Of a DNA stretch of 64,000 bases, positions 9,110-18,338 are shown in pieces. Source of the stretch: JBGRQA01 sp041725895 (GTDB lineage Bacteria; Bacteroidota; Bacteroidia; Bacteroidales; Marinifilaceae); contig JBGRQA010000002.1 of assembly GCA_041725895.1 (NCBI GenBank), forward strand, positions 257,409 to 321,408, read 5' to 3'. The first letter of the stretch is position 1. The number at the start of each line of letters is the position of its first letter. The notes beneath the pieces are model-generated. The model searched no databases, was not told where the DNA came from, and saw nothing but the letters and a program-made list of their open reading frames with translations. The translations under genes and the position numbers were made by a program.

Positions 9110-11098
9110 CTATTTCTTTTTGTTACAGTAGCGTTTGATTACGTTGTAGGCATTCAATAGGCCCAATTCTCCGGCTTTGCTCAAATCTTCGTAGGCTTTC
9201 TCCTTTTCATCCTGATAGATATAGATTAAGCCACGGTTGTAATAGGCCTGTGCAAAATGCGGATCCATCTGAATTACCTTTTCGTAATCCAGCAGGGCTT
9301 CTTTTAGTTTTCGGGATTTGGCCAGGGCATTCGCTCGATTGTATCGTGCAAAAATGAAACTGCTGTCTATTTCCAGTATTTTGTTGTAATCTTCAATAGC
9401 ACTGCTGTAGTCAATAACAATTTCTTCTTTCGAATCCGCATCCGTTTTGTTTGGTCGCAGGCTGACAGTCATGCCTGTATTTTCCTCCAGGGAATGGATG
9501 TAATCTGTCATGGCAGCTTTAGCCGTGGCTCTGTTGAAATAGGCAAATACAAAGGTCGGATCCTTCTCAATGGCTTGCGTAAAGTCCAGGATGGCCTGGT
9601 TGTATTTTTGATCCATTAGTTGGTATACCCCCCGGTTAAAGAAGTTGGAGGAGGTTTTTTTCTCGTTAATTTTTACGGTTTCTTTCTCGATCCATTCCCG
9701 AATTTCTTCCCTTGAATATTTCTTGTTCTTATTGCTCAAGGCAAATGCTGGTTCGTAATTCTGATGCTGGTTATAATTCATCAGGTTCTGATCGTAATAC
9801 TGCATTTTTCCAGCTCGTAGTGAATCCATACTCATGTGAGTAATGGCAAAATTGTCCTCCAGTTGAATGATAACATTCTTGTCCTGAATACGGCCTTTAA
9901 TGATTTTATCGGTAAAGTTATCTTCGTTGTTGATATCAACCAGGTTTTGAAAGTTTTCCGTGGTATCGACCAAAGCGCTCATTTTATCATTCGATTTCAT
10001 TTTTTTGTATCGGTCGAAAATGATGATAGCCTGGTTGTGGTCTCTGATGGCTCCATCCATATCGTTCAATTGCCTTTTGGCCGAGGCCCTAGCCTGGTAG
10101 GCTTTTGCAAAATCCGGGTAAATGCCAATGGCTGTAGTATAGTCGTCAATAGCACCATAGAAATCGCCCAGATCCGATTTGATCATTCCTCGGTTGAAGT
10201 AGATCAATATATTGTCGGGATTCATTTCCAGTACCTTGTTAAAATCATCAATGGCCGAGTTGTAATCTCCAATTTCCGATTTAAGTAATGCCCGGTTGTA
10301 GAAGCAGATGGCATTGGATGGATCCAGTTCCAGTACTTTGTTGTAATCCTCCATGGTTCCTTTCAGGTCTTTTTGGTGGTATCGGGCCATACCCCGGCTC
10401 ATGAGGATGCGGGTGTCTTCGGGTTCGATTTTTAGGGCACGGTTGTAATCCTCTATGGCTTCCTTATATTTTTTCTGTTTGAATTTTATGTATCCACGAG
10501 TTCCAAAGGCATCAGCTGAGAAATTATTCAATCGAATGGCTTTGTTACAATCCTCAATGGCGCCCTCGTAGTTTTTTAGCTGATCTCTCACAGCTGCCCG
10601 GTTCAAGAAAGCACCCATCAGTTTATGATCCAGTTTGATGGCTTTGGAGTAATCTTTTTCAGCCTCTTTGTATCTTTTTTGAGCCGAAAGAGAGATGCCC
10701 CGGTTGGCAAAAATGATGGCCATATTGGGTTTAAGCTTTGCCGCCCGATCAAAATCACTAAGTGCACCTTCGTGGTTTTTTAGTTGATGTCGGGCTATTC
10801 CACGGTAAATATACGCGAGTGTATAGTTAGGGTTTATTGCAATGGCTTTGGTGTAGTCGCGGTTGGCACCCTGGTAATCTTCCAGGTTGTATTTGGCCAG
10901 AGCTCTAAAGAAGTATGGTTCCGGCAAGTAAGGTTTTACACGGATAATTTCATTGAAGTTATTAATTGCCTCGGTATAGTCGTCGAAATAGATGGCACTT
11001 TTGCCCATATCCAGAATGTTACGGGTGTTAAGTTGTGCATGGCTTTCATTCGACAGGAAAGATAATACCAGGAGAATTGTGATCAAATACTTGTTCAT
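9110..11098 (-). CDS. Long secreted TPR-repeat protein
   Basis: 662 residues from ATG 11098. That start is chosen because a signal peptide follows at once (KYLITILLVLSFLSNESHA); the frame runs upstream to 11179 without protein-like sequence. The mature part is built of about twelve 34-residue tetratricopeptide units of the type YYNRGLAKYNLxDYxGAIxDYxKAI. They fall in two blocks separated at about residues 385-490 by a less regular, charged insert. Such proteins act as periplasmic or outer-membrane scaffolds in Bacteroidota; no partner is evident. Its neighbours are unrelated, and it is divergent from the kinase-like gene at 11452. Confidence 0.85.
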   Translation of the reverse strand: MNKYLITILLVLSFLSNESHAQLNTRNILDMGKSAIYFDDYTEAINNFNEIIRVKPYLPEPYFFRALAKYNLEDYQGANRDYTKAIAINPNYTLAYIYRGIARHQLKNHEGALSDFDRAAKLKPNMAIIFANRGISLSAQKRYKEAEKDYSKAIKLDHKLMGAFLNRAAVRDQLKNYEGAIEDCNKAIRLNNFSADAFGTRGYIKFKQKKYKEAIEDYNRALKIEPEDTRILMSRGMARYHQKDLKGTMEDYNKVLELDPSNAICFYNRALLKSEIGDYNSAIDDFNKVLEMNPDNILIYFNRGMIKSDLGDFYGAIDDYTTAIGIYPDFAKAYQARASAKRQLNDMDGAIRDHNQAIIIFDRYKKMKSNDKMSALVDTTENFQNLVDINNEDNFTDKIIKGRIQDKNVIIQLEDNFAITHMSMDSLRAGKMQYYDQNLMNYNQHQNYEPAFALSNKNKKYSREEIREWIEKETVKINEKKTSSNFFNRGVYQLMDQKYNQAILDFTQAIEKDPTFVFAYFNRATAKAAMTDYIHSLEENTGMTVSLRPNKTDADSKEEIVIDYSSAIEDYNKILEIDSSFIFARYNRANALAKSRKLKEALLDYEKVIQMDPHFAQAYYNRGLIYIYQDEKEKAYEDLSKAGELGLLNAYNVIKRYCNKKK

Positions 11099-11451
11099 AG
11101 GTTGTTCAGTACTTTTAGCGGAAGGATGATGCTTCCTAAAACAATACAAATTTAATAAATAATCCAAAGAGGATGACATCTTACCCCTATCAACAAAAAA
11201 TACACCAAAGGATTTCGATTTTTTCTTAAAAAGCCTTAAATTATTAAAAACTTGAACAGGAAATAGATGGGAGCGTTTTAGTGGGGGTGTCAGATTCTTT
11301 TTTTTGTATGATATAACCGGTTTTGGTGCAGTTGACTATTTGAAGAAAGCTTTCTTTTATACATTGAAAGCTTAAATATGCAGGAATGCGTATAATTAGT
11401 ATGGGGAACAAGAGAATTCAGTTTTTTCAATCTTAATAAAAAGGTAGAGTT
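11099..11451. other. Divergent intergenic region between the TPR gene and the cytidylate-kinase-like gene
   Basis: 353 bases with no gene. On the minus strand TAAATTTG at 11147-11154 is a fair -7 box for the TPR gene. An 8-bp inverted repeat (AAGCTTTC at 11347-11354, GAAAGCTT at 11366-11373) lies about 80 bases before the plus-strand gene and could be a regulator site or a leader hairpin. Confidence 0.4.
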
Positions 11452-12159
11452 ATGAACAATATTTTATTGAAATATATGGAGAACCGGTTCAAGCCGGAAG
11501 TTACCCCTCCAAAGGAAATATTTTGCGAAGGTCCGGTAGTTACCATTTCACGTGAATGTGGCTGTTCTGCTATTAAGGTAGCGAATCTTCTGGCCCAGAA
11601 ACTTACAGAAAGAACCGGAAAAGAATGGCGTTGCCTAACCAAGGAAATTCTGGAAAAATCAGCCCAGGAGCTAGATCTTGCACCGTCCAAATTGGAGTAT
11701 GTTTTCAATTCTAAGGAGAAAACCACCTGGGATGAAATTCTTTCGGCTCTTTCGAGTAAGTATTACCAAAGCGACCGGAAGATTAAGAAAACAATTGCAC
11801 AAGTGGTTCGTTCCTTTGCCAGCAAGGGGAATTATATTATTGTTGGACGGGGAGGAGTTGTGCTCACCCGTGATATTGAACAATCATTTCATGTAAAATT
11901 ACATGCACCATTGGAATGGAGAGCTGCCCAATTGCAAAAAGTTTATAAATTGAGTTTACGGGAAATGAAAAAATATGCCAGTGATACTGATAAGAAAAGA
12001 GAAATATTACGAAATTATTTCAATAAAGAGCCACTTGAGGATACCATTTTTGATGTGATTTTTAATACGATGCAGTTGAATGATGAGCAAATTGCAGAAT
12101 CATGTGCTCATTTGATTCAACTAAAAGGAGTTTTAGGAAAAACCTTGTTGGCTGGTTGA
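11452..12159 (+). CDS. Cytidylate-kinase-like family protein
   Basis: 235 residues resembling the cytidylate kinase-like family (Pfam Cytidylate_kin2). The N-terminal ISRECGCSAIKVANLLAQKL replaces a normal P-loop, and VGRGGVVLTRDI, the YASDTDKKRE stretch and a tail with FDVIFNT match the family layout. Members are related to nucleoside monophosphate kinases, but most are uncharacterised; a true CMP kinase role is not implied, since a separate cmk is usually present. The start ATG at 11452 has a GGTAGAG stretch just upstream. Monocistronic, with a clear terminator behind it. Confidence 0.75.
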   Translation: MNNILLKYMENRFKPEVTPPKEIFCEGPVVTISRECGCSAIKVANLLAQKLTERTGKEWRCLTKEILEKSAQELDLAPSKLEYVFNSKEKTTWDEILSALSSKYYQSDRKIKKTIAQVVRSFASKGNYIIVGRGGVVLTRDIEQSFHVKLHAPLEWRAAQLQKVYKLSLREMKKYASDTDKKREILRNYFNKEPLEDTIFDVIFNTMQLNDEQIAESCAHLIQLKGVLGKTLLAG

Positions 12160-12180
12160 GTTGTTCTCATCTCAAAATAG

Positions 12181-12214
12181 AAAGCATCCTTGTATAAAAG
12201 GATGCTTTTCTTGT
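12181..12214 (+). terminator. Terminator behind the cytidylate-kinase-like gene
   Basis: The stem AAAGCATCCTT/AAAGGATGCTTT with a short loop is followed by TTTCTTGTTT. Confidence 0.8.
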
Positions 12215-12314
12215 TTAGAATCATTCAAAATTACTCGAAATCGTTTTCAGGCGATAATAGTGAGATGATAAATTAGCTACATTCGTGCCTAATTTTATTA
12301 AATCAGTGAATATT

Positions 12315-12977
12315 ATGACTGCTCCCATTATCATGTTAACCCTCGACGATAAGACTCTGGAGAATGCTTCAGTAGTATTTGATCGATTAAAAAACTCTCG
12401 GGTAGAGAATTTTGGTTTTAAGGATATTGGTATTCCTTATCCTGAAATGCAAGAACTGGCGCAAATGATCCGCAATGCCGGAAAAAAGCTGTTTCTTGAA
12501 ATTGTGAGTTCCTCCCTGGAGGCGACTTTACGCGGAGCCAAAAGAGCTTTGGAATTGAAGGCTGACTACCTGATCGGGGGACAATATGTGAAGGAGGTGC
12601 TGGAGGTAATACAGGGAGCATCTGTTCAATATTATCCTTATGTGGGAGAGATTATTGGACATCCCTGCCAATTGGCAGGAACTGCCCGTGAAATGCTGGA
12701 CGAGATTGCCGAATATAAGAAGTTGGGGGTTGATGGTATCAATCTATTGGCTTATCGCTACGATAAAAATCCTCATGAATTGATGACCGATCTAATTAAG
12801 GAATGTGAACTTCCTCTGCTTATCGCCGGAAGTGTGAATTCGAAGGAAAGAATTGATTTTCTTCGTGGAATTGACGTGGAGTATTTTACCATGGGAACTG
12901 CACTGTTTCTGAATGAGCTGGTTGAAACCGAATCATTGGAAGACCAGTTGAATGCTTTGGAAAATTTCTCATTTTAG
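12315..12977 (+). CDS. TIM-barrel protein of unknown function (phosphate-binding barrel type)
   Basis: 220 residues from ATG 12315; a GTG start 30 bases earlier is less likely. I do not recognise the family. Repeating strand-helix units can be read along the chain: IIMLTLDD, ENFGFKDIGIP, KKLFLEIVSS, ADYLIGG, YYPYVGEI, VDGINLLAYRY, LPLLIAGSVNS and VEYFTMGTALF. The last two strands, with IAGSVNSKERID and FTMGTALF, resemble the phosphate-binding end of HisA/TrpF/NanE-like barrels. A small sugar-phosphate or cofactor metabolite is therefore a reasonable guess for the substrate, no more. A TACATTCG element at about 12279-12286 could be its -7 box. Confidence 0.6.
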   Translation: MTAPIIMLTLDDKTLENASVVFDRLKNSRVENFGFKDIGIPYPEMQELAQMIRNAGKKLFLEIVSSSLEATLRGAKRALELKADYLIGGQYVKEVLEVIQGASVQYYPYVGEIIGHPCQLAGTAREMLDEIAEYKKLGVDGINLLAYRYDKNPHELMTDLIKECELPLLIAGSVNSKERIDFLRGIDVEYFTMGTALFLNELVETESLEDQLNALENFSF

Positions 12978-13083
12978 TTCTATTCTCCAACCGATAATCA
13001 GGAGTTTTTTACCGGTAGGAAACTGGTCCGCTTGAAAACCTAAGGAATCCCACGCTGTTCCTTCCGTCCTGACTATATTTTGT

Positions 13084-13091
13084 TATTTTTG
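13084..13091 (+). promoter_or_regulatory. Bacteroidota -7 promoter element for the C1 peptidase gene
   Basis: TATTTTTG matches TAnnTTTG. It would give a leader of about 70 bases before the ATG at 13167. No clear -33 box. Confidence 0.4.
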
Positions 13092-13166
13092 TCCAACACC
13101 CGGATTTACATTGATTCGGGGAATCAATTTCAAGAAAGAATTATTTATATATAAAAACTCAGAGAA

Positions 13167-14381
13167 ATGAAAATTAAGTTTCTTACTGTTGCAATGCTGG
13201 TTTGCGGAATGGTTTTTTCCAATGCCGCTGTTGCCAAAAAGAAGAAAGATGAGAAAAAGGAAGAAGGCTATGTTTTTACTGATGTAAAACGTTTACCTGC
13301 AACTTCTATTAAGGATCAGCACCGTTCCGGAACTTGTTGGTCATTCTCAGGATTGTCATTCATCGAATCGGAAATGATTCGTATGGGCAAATCCGAGGTG
13401 GATCTTTCTGAAATGTTTGTAGTATGGCAAACCTATTCTGAGCGTGCCTACAAGCATGTTCGTATGCACGGAAAATTCAACTTTGGTGGCGGTGGAGCTT
13501 TCCACGATGTAACCAACTGTATCCGTAAATATGGTATCGTACCCGAAGAAGTTTACACTGGGCTGCACTATGGTGAAGATGGACACACTCATGGTGAAAT
13601 GGATTTGTTGCTAAAAGATTACGTTGATGCGGTAATCAAGAACAGAAACCGTAAATTGACTCCGGTTTGGCACAAAGGTTTTGATGGTATTCTGGATGCC
13701 TACCTGGGGGAAATTCCAGAGAAATTCGATTACAAAGGAAAAGAATACACTCCACAAACTTTTGCAAAAGAGTACGTAGGAGTAAATCCTGATGATTACG
13801 TTGAGATTTCTTCTTACACTCATCATCCTTTCTATAGCAAATTTGTGATTGAGGTACCAGACAACTGGTCTTGGGATCAGGTGTACAATGTGCCATTGAA
13901 CGAAATGATGGAGATCATGGAGTCTGCTATTATGAATGGTTACACTCTTGGTTGGGCTTCAGATGTAAGCGAAAAGGGATTTTCTTTCCGCAATGGAGTT
14001 GCTATTGTTCCTGAAGCGGATACTAAAAACATGACCGACTCAGAGATCTCTAAGTGGGAAAACATGTCTACCAAAGAGAAAGCAAGCAAGTTGTACAGCT
14101 TCAATGCACCTGGTAAGGAAAAAGAGATTACCCAGGAAATGCGTCAGGAAGCTTTCGATAACTACAAGACCACCGATGATCACGGAATGCACATTACCGG
14201 TATTGCCAAGGATCAAAAAGGGAACAAGTACTTTATCGTGAAGAACTCATGGGGCTTGGACAACAATGACTACGAAGGATACTTCTACGCATCTTTCCCA
14301 TTTGTTGCCTACAAAACCATGTCGTTCATGGTTCACAAGGATGCTATTCCTGAACACCTTCGTGAAAAAATGGGATTGTAA
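13167..14381 (+). CDS. Exported C1-family cysteine peptidase (bleomycin hydrolase/aminopeptidase C type)
   Basis: 404 residues with a signal peptide ending near VAKKKK, so the enzyme is periplasmic or surface-exposed, unlike cytosolic PepC. Papain-fold catalytic residues are visible: Gln and Cys in DQHRSGTCWSF (about residues 50-60), His in DDHGMHITG and Asn in VKNSWG near the C terminus. The long insert between the Cys and His parts is typical of the bleomycin hydrolase branch (C1B). It probably trims peptides as an aminopeptidase, which fits a protein-fermenting lifestyle (inference). The first residues after the signal are strongly lysine-rich (KKKKDEKKEE). Monocistronic with a terminator. 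Confidence 0.9.
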   Translation: MKIKFLTVAMLVCGMVFSNAAVAKKKKDEKKEEGYVFTDVKRLPATSIKDQHRSGTCWSFSGLSFIESEMIRMGKSEVDLSEMFVVWQTYSERAYKHVRMHGKFNFGGGGAFHDVTNCIRKYGIVPEEVYTGLHYGEDGHTHGEMDLLLKDYVDAVIKNRNRKLTPVWHKGFDGILDAYLGEIPEKFDYKGKEYTPQTFAKEYVGVNPDDYVEISSYTHHPFYSKFVIEVPDNWSWDQVYNVPLNEMMEIMESAIMNGYTLGWASDVSEKGFSFRNGVAIVPEADTKNMTDSEISKWENMSTKEKASKLYSFNAPGKEKEITQEMRQEAFDNYKTTDDHGMHITGIAKDQKGNKYFIVKNSWGLDNNDYEGYFYASFPFVAYKTMSFMVHKDAIPEHLREKMGL

Positions 14382-14401
14382 TTTATAATATCCTATAAAT
14401 C

Positions 14402-14431
14402 AACCCGGACCATTAGGTTCGGGTTTTTTTG
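14402..14431 (+). terminator. Terminator behind the C1 peptidase gene
   Basis: The stem AACCCGGACC/GGTTCGGGTT (one wobble) with a 5-base loop is followed by seven T. Confidence 0.85.
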
Positions 14432-14618
14432 TATCCTGTTCTGAAATGATTTAACATTTTTCCATTCTCAGGCTAAACATTTTTTTCTATATTAGTGTTT
14501 ACTATTTTAATAAATTATTTAACAGTGAAACAGGAAGTAAGCTCTATGACAGGCATTGAAATGCCATACTGTGAACGTGCTTTGGGTTTCCATTATTTCT
14601 AATTAAATTATTTTACTT

Positions 14619-15236
14619 ATGAAAAAGTTATTACTGGTAGCTATAGTTTGCCTGTTCTCAGGCTCCTTGTTTGCGCAGGTTTCCTCTCCCATAAACTTTG
14701 GTTTTCATGCAGGTTTGGTGAGTACCAAGATGGATTATAAAGATGCCTCTGTTAATAACATCAAAGAAGAAAGCAAGAACGGAATGATGTTGGGTGCTTT
14801 CCTGAGAGTAAACCTGAACAAATGGTACCTGCAACCTGAATTGAATTATGTGAAACGAAAAAGTGAGGTTGGTTATAATGTTCCGGCGTTTGGGGATGTT
14901 AAAACAGATGTAACTACTCACAGTCTGGATATTCCCGTTCTTTTGGGCTACAAGATTGTAAAATTACCGATGTTCAAGCTAAGAGCCTTTGCTGGTCCTG
15001 TGGCTTCTTTTAGAGTTGGGGATGATTTAGATGTAAAAGTAATGGGAAATACTTTAGAGGATGTTGGAGACGCAGATTTTAAAAATGCTGTCTGGAATGG
15101 AAAAGTTGGTGCCGGTGTAGACGTTTGGAAATTGACTTTGGATTTGGATTATGAATTCGGTTTAACTGATGTTTCTTCGGAGTTTTTGAAGAAAAATAAG
15201 ATGTTTAACGTTACTCTTGGATTCAAGTTGTTCTAA
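14619..15236 (+). CDS. PorT-family outer-membrane beta-barrel protein
   Basis: 205 residues with a clean signal peptide cut after FAQ. The mature chain shows alternating hydrophobic/polar strands and ends in FNVTLGFKLF, a typical C-terminal barrel strand with terminal aromatic. GFHAGLVSTKM at the start, LQPELNYVKR and LRAFAGPVASF are the usual landmarks of the small PorT-like (OMP_b-brl_2) barrels of Bacteroidota. The function is unknown; most such proteins are structural or small-molecule barrels. Monocistronic with a strong terminator. Confidence 0.85.
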   Translation: MKKLLLVAIVCLFSGSLFAQVSSPINFGFHAGLVSTKMDYKDASVNNIKEESKNGMMLGAFLRVNLNKWYLQPELNYVKRKSEVGYNVPAFGDVKTDVTTHSLDIPVLLGYKIVKLPMFKLRAFAGPVASFRVGDDLDVKVMGNTLEDVGDADFKNAVWNGKVGAGVDVWKLTLDLDYEFGLTDVSSEFLKKNKMFNVTLGFKLF

Positions 15237-15259
15237 ACAGATATAAAATATTATTGTTA

Positions 15260-15292
15260 AAGCTGTCGGATTTGTTCGGCAGCTTTTTTTTG
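15260..15292 (+). terminator. Terminator behind the PorT-like gene
   Basis: The stem AAGCTGTCGGA/TTCGGCAGCTT (one mismatch-type pair) with a 4-base loop is followed by eight T. Confidence 0.85.
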
Positions 15293-15470
15293 TCTATGGG
15301 GTTTAATTTCTTGCGGTTGAAATCTATTTCAGACTATTGTGTCTTGTAAATTTGTCAGTAAAAATTACCAAACTTGCCCTAAATCATGGGGTTAAGGTCT
15401 TTTTTTTTTGGAAATCTATTGTAAATTCGCAACAAAACAAACGTTTTCATAAACTACTAATATTAGGAGA

Positions 15471-16754
15471 ATGACTAACCCAATTAGCAATCAACAAATA
15501 ATAAATTTGATAAGGCAGGAAGTGGTTCCTGCCTTAGGGTGTACGGAGCCCGTAGCTTGTGCTTTGGCATGTGCCAAAGCTACCGAAATCCTGGGTGTTC
15601 AACCCGATAGAATTGAAGTTTTTGTCAGTGGCAATATTTATAAGAATGGGATGGGGGTTGGAATCCCCGGAACCGGAATGACGGGATTGCCCATTGCAGC
15701 TGCCTTGGGGAGTGTTTGCGGAAAACCGGAGTACGAACTCGAGGTGCTGAAAGATGTAAACGAGGAATACCTGGCTCAGGCAAAGGAGATGTTGAACCAG
15801 GAACAGGTGTGTATCCGGGTGAAAGAGAACTGTGAGGATAATTTATATGCCGAAGCTTTTTGCTATCATGGTGAGGATTGCGTGCATGTGGAAATCATCA
15901 ACAAGCATACGAATATTATCCTGGTTGAAAAGAACGGTGAGATCATTTTCCGAAAGGAGGAGAAGCAGAAGGAAACATCTCAGAAGCAGGAAAAAATAGA
16001 ACTTTCCATTTCCCGAATTTTTGAGTTTGCTACTACCGCACCATTGAAAGACATTGAATTTATTATGGAAGCGGTGGATATGAATACAGCAATATCCAAA
16101 GTAGGACTGACCCATTCCTTTGGCTTGCAGATTGGAAAGAAGATAAGAGAGAATATTGCTAAGGGAATTTTGAGTGATGATTTGTTGTCACATGTTTTAT
16201 GCCTGACTGCAGCTGCATCTGATGCCCGTATGGCCGGATGTACAAAACCGGTTATGACTAACTCCGGATCCGGAAACCAGGGAATTACTGTAACCATGCC
16301 AGTGGTGGCAGCTGCCGAAAAATTGAATTCAAGTCATGAACAGCTGGTTCGTGCATTGATCCTATCCAATCTTGTATCCATACACATCCATTCATTTTTG
16401 GGCCACCTATCTGCTCTGTGCGGAATTTGCCTGGCAGGAACAGGTGCTGCTTGCGGAATTGCCTATCTAATGGGGGGTGAGGAAAAGGAGTTGGAATATA
16501 CAATAAAGAATATGGCAGGGAATATTACCGGGATGATATGCGATGGAGCCAAATTGGGTTGTGCATTGAAAGTATCTTCAGGTGTTACTGCTGCTGTTCA
16601 GGCCGCTTTACTTGCCTTGGATGGAATCCAAACCGGGAACGATGGAATTGTTGAGGAGGATATTGAAAAGACCATCCGGAATATTGGAGTAATCGGATGT
16701 GAAGGGATGCTTGAAACCGATCGTGTGATCCTGAAAACCATGCTCTGTAAATAG
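15471..16754 (+). CDS. L-cysteine desulfidase / serine dehydratase alpha-like protein (UPF0597, CyuA/YhaM family)
   Basis: 427 residues, full length for UPF0597. The [4Fe-4S] enzyme splits L-cysteine to pyruvate, ammonia and sulfide in the cytoplasm. Signature stretches are ALGCTEPVACALA (about residues 21-33), GNIYKNGMGVGIPGTG, ARMAGCTKPVMTNSGSGNQG and GNITGMICDGAKLGCALKVS. The cysteines in GCTEP, AGCTKP, MICDGAKLGC include the expected cluster ligands. The middle (about 160-175) carries a Lys/Glu/Gln-rich linker between the two halves. It stands alone, and a cysteine transporter partner (CyuP) is not adjacent. Upstream, TAAATTCG at 15422-15429 is a near-match -7 box. Confidence 0.88.
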   Translation: MTNPISNQQIINLIRQEVVPALGCTEPVACALACAKATEILGVQPDRIEVFVSGNIYKNGMGVGIPGTGMTGLPIAAALGSVCGKPEYELEVLKDVNEEYLAQAKEMLNQEQVCIRVKENCEDNLYAEAFCYHGEDCVHVEIINKHTNIILVEKNGEIIFRKEEKQKETSQKQEKIELSISRIFEFATTAPLKDIEFIMEAVDMNTAISKVGLTHSFGLQIGKKIRENIAKGILSDDLLSHVLCLTAAASDARMAGCTKPVMTNSGSGNQGITVTMPVVAAAEKLNSSHEQLVRALILSNLVSIHIHSFLGHLSALCGICLAGTGAACGIAYLMGGEEKELEYTIKNMAGNITGMICDGAKLGCALKVSSGVTAAVQAALLALDGIQTGNDGIVEEDIEKTIRNIGVIGCEGMLETDRVILKTMLCK

Positions 16755-16773
16755 AATTCTCATTATAGATACT

Positions 16774-16809
16774 AAAGCCATTTACTGTTATTTTGTAAAT
16801 GGCTTTTTT
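16774..16809 (+). terminator. Terminator behind the cysteine desulfidase gene
   Basis: The stem AAAGCCATTTAC/GTAAATGGCTTT with a 9-base loop runs into a T tract. Confidence 0.85.
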
Positions 16810-16983
16810 CATTCAATTCAGTCGAATATCAATTTGATTGGTTATATTTAGCAGAAGTGAGTCGAATCAATTGAGCTCGAATGGGGATTGAAAGTTTGTC
16901 ATTTGTTAAATAAGTTTTACATTTGAAGGCGTTTGTAGTACTCTATGGGGAGAGTTCCCTTAATTTTTATTTGTATGTGTCCT

Positions 16984-18162
16984 ATGCAGGAAGATATTAT
17001 CGCCAACCTGAAAAAGCTGGATTTCCTGTCCGAACAGAAGGAAGAGATATTTGAGGCATTGTCGAATGTGGTTGCGGTGGAGCAGTTCCAAAGTGGCGAA
17101 TTGGTCTTTTGTAAGGGTGACGCCGGTGGAGCTGTTTATATTATCCTTAAGGGGCAGGTACAGATACATGATGGAGGGCACATTTTTATAGAACTGGGGC
17201 CTGGCAAATGTTTTGGAGAGTATTCAATTGTAGAAACCGAAACAAGATCGGCTTCAGCTACGGTGAAGGAACAAACGACTTTAATCAAATGTACACAAGA
17301 GAATATTCGCGCTGTAGAACGTAAATTTCAGGTAAAGATTATCGATACGGTATTTTTTACCCTGCGCAATATCCGATCCAGAATGTTGGATAAGGATTTT
17401 CTTGAGGAAGAATTGACTCGTCAAAAGGCCAAAATTGAGGAGCAGCGAAAGGAGTTGGAACGACTCAATGCCACCAAGGATAAATTTTTCTCTATCATTG
17501 CTCATGATCTAAAGAATCCATTTGCCTCTCTTATTGGAGCCTCTGATCTTTTGGTGGATGACCTGGAAAAGATGAACCAGGAACAGGTTCGGACATTTGT
17601 AGAGATCATTAATCAGTCTGCCCGCCAAGGTTTTCGTTTGCTTCAAAATTTATTGCAATGGGCCCGGATGCAAACGGGTCGGATCGCTTTCGAACCGAAA
17701 CGAATTGATCTTTGGGATTTGGTGAATGAAGTGGTATTACTGTATACCAGCAGTGCTCAAAACAAGGGGATTGAAATATCGGCAGAGGTGGATGAGGACT
17801 TGTGGATAGGTGCTGATGGAAACATGGTGAATACGGTGGTTCGTAATTTGGTGTCCAATGCGGTTAAATTTACCCCTCAGGGTGGTACCGTGAAGGTAGT
17901 TGCGCAAAAGCTAGATGAGGAAGTGGAAATATGGGTGTGCGATACAGGGGTAGGCATTCCCCCCGAAGATATCGATAAACTGTTTCGGATTGATGTTCAG
18001 TATACCAAACCCGGAACCCAGGAAGAGGGGGGAACTGGTTTGGGATTAATTCTTTGCAAAGAATTTGTTGAGCGGCACAATGGGCGAATATGGGTGGAGA
18101 GTCAACCCGGAGTTGGTACCTATTTCAAATTTACCCTTCCCCTTCAGCAGCCATCAAGATAG
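16984..18162 (+). CDS. Soluble sensor histidine kinase with N-terminal cyclic-nucleotide-binding domain
   Basis: 392 residues from ATG 16984; ATG 16945 would add 13 hydrophobic residues (VPLIFICM) that do not fit the domain start but cannot be excluded. Residues about 1-120 form a CRP/PKA-type effector domain (GELVFCKGDAGGAVYIILKGQVQI, LGPGKCFGEYSIVE). A coiled-coil linker follows (about 135-165, EEELTRQKAKIEEQRKELER), then HisKA with the phospho-acceptor in SIIAHDLKNPFASL, and a HATPase with N box VRNLVSNAVKFTP and glycine loops CDTGVGIP and GGTGLGL. There is no transmembrane segment, so it senses an intracellular signal. No response regulator is adjacent. Confidence 0.88.
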   Translation: MQEDIIANLKKLDFLSEQKEEIFEALSNVVAVEQFQSGELVFCKGDAGGAVYIILKGQVQIHDGGHIFIELGPGKCFGEYSIVETETRSASATVKEQTTLIKCTQENIRAVERKFQVKIIDTVFFTLRNIRSRMLDKDFLEEELTRQKAKIEEQRKELERLNATKDKFFSIIAHDLKNPFASLIGASDLLVDDLEKMNQEQVRTFVEIINQSARQGFRLLQNLLQWARMQTGRIAFEPKRIDLWDLVNEVVLLYTSSAQNKGIEISAEVDEDLWIGADGNMVNTVVRNLVSNAVKFTPQGGTVKVVAQKLDEEVEIWVCDTGVGIPPEDIDKLFRIDVQYTKPGTQEEGGTGLGLILCKEFVERHNGRIWVESQPGVGTYFKFTLPLQQPSR

Positions 18163-18338
18163 ATTTGTAGCTCTGGTAACACGGTTTCCCCTGTGAGGAT
18201 TTGTCCAAAAAGAATTATCTTTAAGCTATTGTAGCTGCACTATGGATAATGGGTATCTTATTTCTGTAGAATTTTTCAATGATCTGAATTGTCTATAGTT
18301 GTAGGAATTAAGCTTTGCTATCTATTGAATTTTGAATT

